Shown: positions 17,481 through 25,700 of the stretch, piece after piece
Position numbering within the stretch: the first letter of the stretch is position 1
How the letters are laid out: the number at the start of each line of letters is the position of its first letter
Source: an uncultured Collinsella sp.
GTDB lineage: Bacteria; Actinomycetota; Coriobacteriia; Coriobacteriales; Coriobacteriaceae
Direction: 5' to 3'
Assembly (NCBI GenBank): GCA_958370785.1
Contig: CATXKN010000001.1
Span: 248,001-312,000, forward strand
Length of the DNA stretch: 64,000 nucleotides
The notes under the pieces: generated by a model
The model's input: only the letters and a program-made list of their open reading frames with translations
What the model was told of the DNA's origin: nothing
Database searches by the model: none
Translations under genes and position numbers: made by a program

Positions 17481-17672
17481 CGTCGGCGCTCCTTTCGTCT
17501 GTCCAGCAGTATATCGCCTACCTAAACCAGTCATCCCAAAATGACTAGCTTGCGGCTATACTGGTGCGCGGTCGTTTGCGAGCTCACGCGGCGGCCCTTG
17601 GTAACCCGACTTCCCGCGCCGTATCCGTAACGGCGCTCCCGGGGGAAGCGGATATACGCAAAGGAGTTTTAT

Positions 17673-19376
17673 ATGAGCAATCCCTCGAACCGCGCTTCGA
17701 TGCGCGGGCAACTCACGCTGCGCGGAGTCGTCATCGGCGTCCTTGGCTGCGTGATCATCACGGCAAGCTCGGCCTACACTGCCCTCAAGATGGGCGCACT
17801 CCCCTGGCCGATTGTCTTCGCTGCCGTCATCTCGCTGTTCTTCCTTAAGCTCATGGGCAACGCTAGCCTCAACGAGGCAAACGTCACCCACACCATCATG
17901 TCCGCAGGCGCCATGGTCGCCGGCGGTCTGGCGTTTACCATCCCGGGCGCCTGGATGCTGGGCTATGCCGACCAGATCAGCTGGCTCGACATGTTTATCG
18001 TGGCACTCGCCGGCACCATCCTGGGCTTGCTGGCCACGGCACTCATCCACCGTCACTTTATCGTGGACGCCGCGCTTGAGTTCCCCACTGGCAACGCCGC
18101 AGCTCAGACCCTGCGCGCGACCGAGGCCGGCGGCAAGACCGGCAAGCAGCTCTTTGGCTCCATGGCCATCGCCGGCATCTATAGCGTGCTGCGCGACGCC
18201 CTGGGCATTGTGCCCAGCATGCTGTGCACGCTCAACATCCCCGGCGTGACCTTTGCCATCTACAACTCGCCCATGCTGCTCTCCGTCGGCTTTTTGGTGG
18301 GCTTCGCCCCCGTCGCGTTCTGGTTTGCCGGCGCGCTGCTGGGTAACTTTGGCATCATTGTCGGCGGCACCGCTGCCGGCCTGTTCGATGTTGTGACCGC
18401 ACAGGGCATCGTCAAGTCCCTCGGCATGGGCCTTATGATGGGCTTTGGCGTCGCCGTCGTCCTCAAGGACATCCTGCCGCAGGTCGCCGGTATCGTCCGC
18501 GGCCTCGCCGCCGACAGCTCCACCGACACCGACGAGCAGTCACTCATCTCGGGCTCCCTTAAGCTCGACGCCGGTATCATCGGCCTGGGCGCTGCCGCCA
18601 TCGCCGTGATCGTTGCTATCGTACTCGGTCTTGGCCCCGTTCCTGCCGTCATCGTCACGCTGTTCACCTTTGTCACCACCATCATGAGCGCGCAGAGCTG
18701 CGGTCAGACGGGCATCGACCCCATGGAGATCTTTGGCCTCATCGTCATGCTCATCGTTGCCGCCTTCGCGCAGCTCGCTCAGGTCAAGCTGTTCTTTATC
18801 GCCGGCATCGTGGCCGTAGCGTGCGGCCTTGCGGGCGACGTCATGAACGACTTTAAGGCCGGCGCCGTGCTGGGCACCAACCCGCGCGCACAGTGGGTCG
18901 GCCAGGCCATCGGCGGCATCGTGGGCGCCCTGGTCGCTGCCGCCGTCATGGTCGCGCTCGTCACCGCCTATGGTCCGGACGCCTTTGGTCCCGACAAGAG
19001 TTTCGTTGCCGCACAGGCAAGCGTCGTCGCCACCATGGTCTCGGGCATCCCGAGTGTGCCGTGGTTCGCAGGCGGCTTTATCGCCGGTATCGTCATGTAC
19101 TGGCTCGGCATTCCAGCCATGATGATCGGCCTGGGCGTGTACCTGCCGTTCTATATGTCGCTCACGGCCTTCTTGGGCTCCTGTGTCAAGCTCGCTTACG
19201 ACAAGTGGTCCGCCCACCGCGACGCCACCGCTGGTCTTTCGGACGAGGAGAAGGCTGCCAAGGACGCCGCCTTCCAGGAACAGGGCCTGGTCGTCGCCAG
19301 CGGCCTGCTCGGCGGCGAGTCCATCGTCGGCGTTATTCTGGCGTTTGTCTCTGTTGGTCTGAGCCTGCTGGGGTAG
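17673..19376 (+). CDS. OPT family oligopeptide transporter
   Basis: 567 residues with about 14 membrane helices. The N-terminal half begins with LRGVVIGVLGCVIITASSAY and contains FPTGNAAAQTLRATEAGG, features of the bacterial OPT (oligopeptide/metal-chelate) transporters. Substrates could be peptides or metal chelates and cannot be told apart here. It is preceded by AAAGGAG six bases before the ATG. A TATACT element at 17557-17562 is a possible -10, though I see no convincing -35. A strong intrinsic terminator follows. Confidence 0.9.
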   Translation: MSNPSNRASMRGQLTLRGVVIGVLGCVIITASSAYTALKMGALPWPIVFAAVISLFFLKLMGNASLNEANVTHTIMSAGAMVAGGLAFTIPGAWMLGYADQISWLDMFIVALAGTILGLLATALIHRHFIVDAALEFPTGNAAAQTLRATEAGGKTGKQLFGSMAIAGIYSVLRDALGIVPSMLCTLNIPGVTFAIYNSPMLLSVGFLVGFAPVAFWFAGALLGNFGIIVGGTAAGLFDVVTAQGIVKSLGMGLMMGFGVAVVLKDILPQVAGIVRGLAADSSTDTDEQSLISGSLKLDAGIIGLGAAAIAVIVAIVLGLGPVPAVIVTLFTFVTTIMSAQSCGQTGIDPMEIFGLIVMLIVAAFAQLAQVKLFFIAGIVAVACGLAGDVMNDFKAGAVLGTNPRAQWVGQAIGGIVGALVAAAVMVALVTAYGPDAFGPDKSFVAAQASVVATMVSGIPSVPWFAGGFIAGIVMYWLGIPAMMIGLGVYLPFYMSLTAFLGSCVKLAYDKWSAHRDATAGLSDEEKAAKDAAFQEQGLVVASGLLGGESIVGVILAFVSVGLSLLG

Positions 19377-19401
19377 GCCGAACAACAACGCACCAGCGCA
19401 G

Positions 19402-19439
19402 AGCGCGGAGTCGGAATCAAACCGACCCCGCGCTTTTTT
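19402..19439 (+). terminator. Terminator after the OPT transporter gene
   Basis: AGCGCGGAGTCGG pairs with CCGACCCCGCGCT (one mismatch) and is followed directly by TTTTTT. Confidence 0.85.
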
Positions 19440-19515
19440 GTCTATTTGACTCTTATGATCCTCGCGGCGTTTTAGCCATGTCGATTGGCCTGACTTCCAG
19501 GTCAACAAACCTTGT

Positions 19516-19544
19516 CTGACACCTCGCCTAACGCGGTGTAGAGT
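19516..19544 (+). promoter_or_regulatory. Candidate promoter of the DUF389 gene
   Basis: CTGACA (19516-19521) and TAGAGT (19539-19544) are separated by exactly 17 bases, 48 bases before the ATG. Confidence 0.5.
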
Positions 19545-19591
19545 AAAGACGACAGACGCAAGAAGCAGCTCAGAAGCTAAACGAGGTAAGC

Positions 19592-20731
19592 ATGGAACTC
19601 GACAAACAACAGATCAAGCGGCTGCGCGAGCGTCATCATCGTCGTCACGGTATACGCCCTGCACACAGCGAGGCCATGGAGAATGCCACCCGTTTCCTTA
19701 AACAGGCGTTCAACATTCGCGAGGGACGCGCGCCCTATCACGTGATTCGCAAGCGCTTTGTAAACGGGGCGCGCCTGACTGGCTCGCACTTATGCATCCT
19801 GATCATTGCCATGTTGATCGCGAGCATCGGCCTCGATATCGACTCGGATATCGCCATTGTAGGTGCCATGCTCATCTGCCCGCTCATGGGCTCGGTCCTT
19901 GCCATGGCATATGGCATCGCCACGCTCGACCGCGAGATTACCGTCGAGGCCATTGCCGGTCTCGCGTTGCAGATGGCCTTCTGCCTGATCACGTCCACGC
20001 TGTACTTTAAGCTCTCACCGCTCGGCACCACCACGGCCGCTATCATCGACAACTCGACACCCACCGTCTGGGATCTTGCCGTCGCGCTCGCGGGTGGCTT
20101 TGCCGGAGGCCTGGGCAACTCGCGCGACCAGGAGCCCGCGACGCTTATCGCGGGCGTGGCCGTGGCAACCGCGCTCATGCCGCCCCTGTGCGCGGCGGGT
20201 TACGGCATCGCCATCGCGAGCGGGTCGCTGTTTCTCTCGGCGCTCTACGAATTTGGCATCAACGTTGTCTTTATCGCGCTGGCGGCCGAAGCCGTATTGC
20301 TTCTTCTGCGTGTACCGCTCAAGCGTGACCTCAACGGCGACGGTATTGTGACCGCCGAGGAAAACGCCGAGGTCGATGAGCTGTCACACAAGGTGCGCCG
20401 CCGCATCATCGTGGGCACGGTGATCTTTGCCATCCCCTGCATCGTTATGACCGCGGGGTCTATTGGCTCGGCGCAGGCCGGCGTGCAGGACGGCTATGGC
20501 GTCACCGAAACTACGCGCGAGCTTGCCGCGGTACTGCCGGGCTTTAAGGATTACACCGTCGCCGTCGAGACCTCGGCCACCGAAGGCGGGGAGGAGGGCC
20601 TCGTCGAGCGCGAGGTTGTCGCCCATGTGACGACAAGCGAGACACTTGGGGCGCACGACCGTCGTGTTGCCCGCAAGCTCATCGACCTCAATGTGCCCGA
20701 ACTCGATCGCGTGGAGTTCGATGTGAAGTGA
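19592..20731 (+). CDS. DUF389 (TIGR00341-type) membrane protein with EF-hand-like loop
   Basis: 379 residues. A soluble N-terminal part of about 60 residues leads to the DUF389 membrane domain with five to six helices (GAMLICPLMGSVLAMAYG near 91; GNSRDQEPATLIAGVAVATA near 175). A loop follows, then another helix and a C-terminal soluble region. Between the helices, residues 246-257 read DLNGDGIVTAEE, which fits the canonical calcium-binding EF-hand loop at positions 1, 3, 5, 6, 8 and 12. The family's function is not established. AACGAGG, with weak spacing, precedes the ATG. It stands alone with its own promoter candidate. Confidence 0.83.
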   Translation: MELDKQQIKRLRERHHRRHGIRPAHSEAMENATRFLKQAFNIREGRAPYHVIRKRFVNGARLTGSHLCILIIAMLIASIGLDIDSDIAIVGAMLICPLMGSVLAMAYGIATLDREITVEAIAGLALQMAFCLITSTLYFKLSPLGTTTAAIIDNSTPTVWDLAVALAGGFAGGLGNSRDQEPATLIAGVAVATALMPPLCAAGYGIAIASGSLFLSALYEFGINVVFIALAAEAVLLLLRVPLKRDLNGDGIVTAEENAEVDELSHKVRRRIIVGTVIFAIPCIVMTAGSIGSAQAGVQDGYGVTETTRELAAVLPGFKDYTVAVETSATEGGEEGLVEREVVAHVTTSETLGAHDRRVARKLIDLNVPELDRVEFDVK

Positions 20732-20856
20732 TGCCGGCGCGGGATGAGCGCTCGCACGGACGCAAGTTATGACGAGGCGCAGACGCGATACGGACGCGAG
20801 CAAATAGCGTGGTGCAGTTCACACCCGCGCCCCGCTCGCCGTTTTATTGCCGTGAA

Positions 20857-21306
20857 TCAACTGTCCGCATCGACATCGCCAGACTCCACCATAAACGCCG
20901 GATCGGTGCTCACCAGATAAAAACGGGTCACCTTGGTATCTCTAAATAGGTAGAGCAAGCCCTGATCGCGTCGGCGCGAAATATGCGCCACGTGGACCGT
21001 ACCGAATATTTCGCCGTTTTCATTCTTTAATATCAGAATGTTGGGGTCATCCGTACGCTTAAACTGCCCGTCTGTGCAGATTCCGTCTTGGTCAACCAGC
21101 TGCCATCGACAGTTGTCCTCCTCAAGAAAAGCCAGGGTTTCCCGACTCGTTTTGTCATCCCGATAGTAGCCATCAATGGCGAAGCCTTCGGAAGCACGTT
21201 CCTGCATATAGGATGTTTCTCGACTTATAGCGAACTGCCCCATAGCGCCCAGGAGCACAGCTAGGCAAACCACTGCAAGGGTTATCGAGATAGTACGGCG
21301 GCCCAT
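20857..21306 (-). CDS. Small membrane-anchored protein of unknown function
   Basis: 149 residues. An N-terminal signal anchor (about residues 6-27, TISITLAVVCLAVLLGAMG) is followed by a soluble domain of about 120 residues, with FLEEDNCRWQLVDQDGICTD and FRDTKVTRFYLVSTDP. The cysteines in the middle could form a disulfide outside the cell. I do not recognise a family. The ATG has no good ribosome site of its own. A 12-codon frame with an excellent site ends one base before this ATG (TAATATG), so translation may be coupled. An in-frame stop shortly upstream rules out a longer start. Confidence 0.65.
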   Translation of the reverse strand: MGRRTISITLAVVCLAVLLGAMGQFAISRETSYMQERASEGFAIDGYYRDDKTSRETLAFLEEDNCRWQLVDQDGICTDGQFKRTDDPNILILKNENGEIFGTVHVAHISRRRDQGLLYLFRDTKVTRFYLVSTDPAFMVESGDVDADS

Positions 21307-21307
21307 A

Positions 21308-21346
21308 TTAACCAGCCCGATACTTGTTTAACGGAGCGTGAAACAT
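21308..21346 (-). CDS. Putative 12-residue leader peptide (MFHAPLNKYRAG)
   Basis: ATG at 21344-21346 is preceded by GGAGGTG with a six-base spacer, the best ribosome site in this region. The frame reads 12 codons to TAA at 21308-21310, one base before the ATG of the anchored protein, giving TAATATG. This fits a translational coupling leader. It could also be a frameshift remnant of a longer N-terminus. No leader with this sequence is known to me. Confidence 0.5.
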   Translation of the reverse strand: MFHAPLNKYRAG

Positions 21347-21576
21347 ACTTGGCACCTCCGATATCAGAGCAAACGTCACCCGCAGCCCGGCGGCAGTCAT
21401 ATGTTTCCAACATCAAACCATATGGCAACCACTCGCGAGAGGAGTATCGGCGAACGGTGCATTTTTGCGCTCCATTGGTCAAACGTCAACGCGCGCTACA
21501 GCTCTTGCCCGATCAATTCAGATTTTGTCGCATACTACCGTAGATCCCCAACGCTTCCACCCCCAAGAGATCATTT

Positions 21577-22536
21577 TTAGTACGTAAAGAAGCCCTCGCC
21601 CGAGCTTTCGCCCAGCTTGCCTTCGTCGAGCATTTTCTTGAGGACGGACGCCATAGCCTTAAAGTTGTAGGGCATCATCATTTTTTTGAGCAGCGGGCTC
21701 ACCAAGCCCGGCACCTTCTGATACTGCATGACGATGTTGTAGGCCGTCTGGATACCCACCGTGTCGAATACGCGAAACGGACCCTTGGGGGCACCGGTGC
21801 CGCGCGTCCACGCGAGGTCGATGCTCTTGGGATCGCTCACGCCCGAGACGTACAGGTCAAGGCCCGAAAGCAGCCACGGCACCAGCATGGAATTGAGCAG
21901 ATAGCCGTTCTTTTCCTTGTTGACGGGCAGGGCAAGCATGCGGATGTCGTTGGCAAAGTCGACAAGCTCATCGAAATAGCGCTTGTCGGTCTGGTCCTGA
22001 GCCATGACCTCGGTCATGTTGTTCTTCCAGATGGAATTGGCAAAGTGCAGCGACAGGTACTTCTCGGGGCGGCCGGTGTACTTGGCAAAGGTACTCGGCA
22101 GCAGCGTGGAGGAGTTGGTCACGACGACGGTCTTTTGCGGCAGAACCGGGGCGAGCTTCTTGTAGAAGTCAATCTTTGCCTGGGTGTCCTCGGCCATAGA
22201 TTCGATGACCAGGTCGGCGTCGGCCACGGCCTTGGCAAGATCGAGCTCCAGCTTGAGCGTGGAGTAGGCGCGCTCAACGGCAGCGAGCGCCGCCTCCTTG
22301 TCGAAGGGCTTGCCGCTATCGGCGATACCGGCACACCACTCGCCCGTGCCGTCCGCCATGCCCTCGATAGCAGCGATGTACTCCTTGCGCACGTGATCGA
22401 TCTTGGGCTGGGTGCGGCCGATGCTACCCTCGCTGCGCAGCCAAATCGTTACATCAAAGCCGCAGTAGGCAGCCTGAAAGGCAATCTGGCTTCCCAACAC
22501 GCCGCCACCGGCAACACAAACGGTCTTGTAGCTCAT
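21577..22536 (-). CDS. 3-hydroxyacyl-CoA dehydrogenase family protein
   Basis: 319 residues. The N-terminal NAD-binding Rossmann fold carries VAGGGVLGSQIAFQAAYCGFDV and the 3HCDH pattern VIESMAEDTQAKIDFYKKLA; VTNSSTLLPST follows. The C-terminal helical domain includes NGYLLNSMLVPWLLSG and the ending SGEGFFTY. The family oxidises 3-hydroxyacyl-CoA (for example 3-hydroxybutyryl-CoA) with NAD(P). No beta-oxidation or butyrate genes accompany it here, so the pathway is open. The ribosome site AGAGAGGA lies before the ATG. Confidence 0.88.
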   Translation of the reverse strand: MSYKTVCVAGGGVLGSQIAFQAAYCGFDVTIWLRSEGSIGRTQPKIDHVRKEYIAAIEGMADGTGEWCAGIADSGKPFDKEAALAAVERAYSTLKLELDLAKAVADADLVIESMAEDTQAKIDFYKKLAPVLPQKTVVVTNSSTLLPSTFAKYTGRPEKYLSLHFANSIWKNNMTEVMAQDQTDKRYFDELVDFANDIRMLALPVNKEKNGYLLNSMLVPWLLSGLDLYVSGVSDPKSIDLAWTRGTGAPKGPFRVFDTVGIQTAYNIVMQYQKVPGLVSPLLKKMMMPYNFKAMASVLKKMLDEGKLGESSGEGFFTY

Positions 22537-22683
22537 GGAACGGTCCTCTCTTGCGTAATTCCATAGATGTGTATTTATTCAACCGTAAGAGGACTGCACG
22601 CCGGGCATAGGTTCTATAAACGGACAGTAATTTGCGGCGAGCGGCAACACCTGTTCATTATCTCAGGGTTCCATGTCCAGCAA

Positions 22684-22718
22684 AAACGGGTGGTAGCCGG
22701 TACGGCTACCACCCGTTT
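22684..22718 (-). terminator. Terminator after the activase-type gene
   Basis: A 15-bp perfect stem AAACGGGTGGTAGCC / GGCTACCACCCGTTT with a five-base loop. On the minus strand it ends in a run of five T, 29 bases after the stop of the 1593-residue gene. Confidence 0.85.
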
Positions 22719-22746
22719 GTCTCATATCTAGCCCAAAGCAGGCAAG

Positions 22747-25700
22747 TTACTTCTTAATGCCACGTCCCAAACGCTTGGCGACCGATGCAACGGCCTCCTC
22801 GCTGGCCGGCCCGCAGCTCACGCAGCCATCGTGGGCACGCATCTGGCCGGTGACCTCGTCCATCGCGAGCGGCGCGACCTTCTCAAGCTTAAAGCCCTTA
22901 CCGGCGCGCATGTTCTCCTTGGCCACGCTAATCATGAGCTTAATGCGGTTGAGCTGGTTGACCTCGGACGCACCGGGGTCGTAGTCCACCGCAACGATGT
23001 TGCTCTCGGGATGTTGACGGCGCAGCTCCTTAATCACGGCCTTGCCCACCACGTGGTTGGGCAGGCACGCGAAGGGCTGCGTGCAGATGATGTTGGGCGC
23101 ACCGTGATCGATCAGGTCGAGCATCTCGGCCGTGAGCAGCCACCCCTCGCCCATGTTGTTGCACACCGAAAGCACCGTACGGGCCTTGTCGGCCATGGTG
23201 CCGATGCGCTCGGGTGCCTCAAAGCGGCGGGACTTCTCGAGCATCTCCTCCACCGGCGTGCGCATCCAGTCCACGAGCTTGATGAGCGCCTGCATACCAG
23301 CGCGCGTAGTGGCAGAGCTTCCCAGCTCGTCCTTCTGCAGCTCGGCGTTGCTCATGGAGTACAGGAAGAAGTCGAGCAGGCCCGGCACCACGGCCTCGCA
23401 GCCCTCGCGCTCGATAACGTCGACCACGTGGTTGTTGGCCGTGGGATGGAACTTGACAAGGATCTCGCCGACCACGCCCACGCGCGGCTTGGTGCCCTCG
23501 CCCGCAAGCGGCATGGTGTCGAACGCGCGGATGGCCTCGCGGCACAGCTTGGTGTAGTTGTGGCGGTTGAACTTGGGCGCCAACTTGCGGGCGCGCGCCA
23601 TGTACTCCTCGTAGAGTGCATTGGCGGCACCGGGCGTGGCCTCGTACGGGCGGCAACGATAGAGCATCTGCATCATGACGTCACCAAAGAGCACTGCGTA
23701 GACTGCCTGCTTAAGCAGTGCCGGCGTAATCTTAAAGCCGGGGTTGTCCTCACCGAGCGCCACGGCCGAAAGCGAGATCACCGGGATCTCGGGGTGGCCG
23801 CTCTCGCGCAGGGCCTTGCGGATGAGTGCGATGTAGTTGGTGGCACGGCAGCCGCCGCCGGTCTGGCTGATAACCACGGCCGTCTTGGACAGGTCGTACC
23901 GACCGCTCTCGATGGCCTCCATAATCTGGCCCGTCACCAGGATCGACGGATAGCAAATGTCATTGTTCACGTAGCGCAGGCCAGCCTCGACGGCATCGTG
24001 GTCGGTCGAGGGCAGCAGCTCCAAGTTGTAGCCGGCACCGCGGAACACCTCTTTGACCAGGTCAAAGTGAATCGGCGCCATCTGCGGGCACAGGATGGTG
24101 TAGCCCTCCTCGCGCATCTGCTCGGTAAAGGGCACCTTGGGCCACGCGGTCGAAGCACTCTCGCGCTGAGCCTCGAACGTGTACTTACGGCTCGCGAACG
24201 CAGGGGCATCCGTGGAAGGCGCCACCGGCGCGGCGTCGCCTTGCTCGTAGGCCTCGCCCGCGGCCGTGGCATCGGCCAGGCGCTCGGCCTCCTGGTCCTT
24301 GAGCGCTGCCATGAGCGAGCGGATGCGGATGCGCGCGGCACCCAGGTTGGATACCTCGTCGATCTTGAGCACGGTGTAGATCTTGCCGCTGGCCTCCAGA
24401 ATCTCCTGCACCTGGTCGGTGGTCAGGGCGTCCAAGCCGCAGCCGAAGGAGTTGAGCTGAATCAGGTCCAGGTCGTTGCGCATCGTCACAAAACGGGCGA
24501 CGGCGTACAGACGGCTGTGGTACATCCACTGATCGACGACGCGAATCGGACGCTCGGGCTTTACCAGATGCGCAAGCGAATCCTCGGTAAAGACCGCAAA
24601 GCCAAAGCTCGAGATAAGCTCGGGCAGGGCGTGGTTGATCTCGGGGTCGTTATGGTAGGGACGACCGGCGAGTACGATGCCGTGGCCGCCGTGGTCCTCG
24701 ACCCACTTGAGAGCCTCCTCGCCCATGGTCTGGATGTCCTCGTGGAAACGCGCATCGGCCTCAAAAGCAGCGTTGACGGCGGCATCGACCTCGGAGCGCG
24801 TGATTTTAGGACCGCGCACGCGGCCGCGACCAGCCTCGGCGTCGGCCACGCGGTCAACAGCGAGCACCTGGTACAGACGGCGCTTGAGCTCGGTCTTGTC
24901 GTGATACGGCACAAACGGATACAGGAACTCGATGTTTTGCTCGCGGATCTCGTCGATGTTGAGCGCCAGCGCCGTGGGATAGCTCATGACGATGGGGCAG
25001 TTATAGCAGTTGCCGGCCGTCGGGTCCTCCTTGCGCTCCCAGCGCACGCACGGCATCCAGATGAAGTCGACGTCACGGTCGATGAGGTTCATCACGTGGC
25101 CGTGGCTCATCTTGGCCGGATAGCACACGCTCTCGGACGGCATGGACTCGATGCCCGCCTGGTAGGTCTTCTTGCTCGACTGGTCGGACAACTGCACGCT
25201 AAAGCCCAAGCGCGTAAAGAACGCGTGCCAGAAGGGGTAGTTCTCGTACATGTTGAGTGCGCGCGGGATACCCACGGTGCCGCGCGGGGCCTCGTCGGGA
25301 CTCAGGACCTCGCGGTTAAAGAGCAGCTCGTTTTTCTTTTTGAAGAGGTTGGGGGCCTCGGTCTTTTGCTTTTTGTGGCCGGCGCCCTTCTCGCAGCGGT
25401 TGCCGGTGATAAAGCGCCTGCCGCCGCCAAAGTCGTTGACGGTAAGCTGGCAGTTGTTGGAGCAGCGACCGCAGCGGACATGCTTTTGCGTCACGGTGAG
25501 GTGCGCGATGTCCTCGGCAGAAAGAATGGTCGAGGTGCCGTCGGCGCCGGCGCGATCGCGGGCGAGCAGGGCCGCACCGTAGGCGCCCATGCAGCCGGCG
25601 ATGTCGGGACGCACGGCGTGCACGCCGGTGAGCTGCTCAAATGCGCGCAGCGTGGCATCGGACATAAAGGTGCCGCCCTGGACGATCACCTGGCTGCCGA

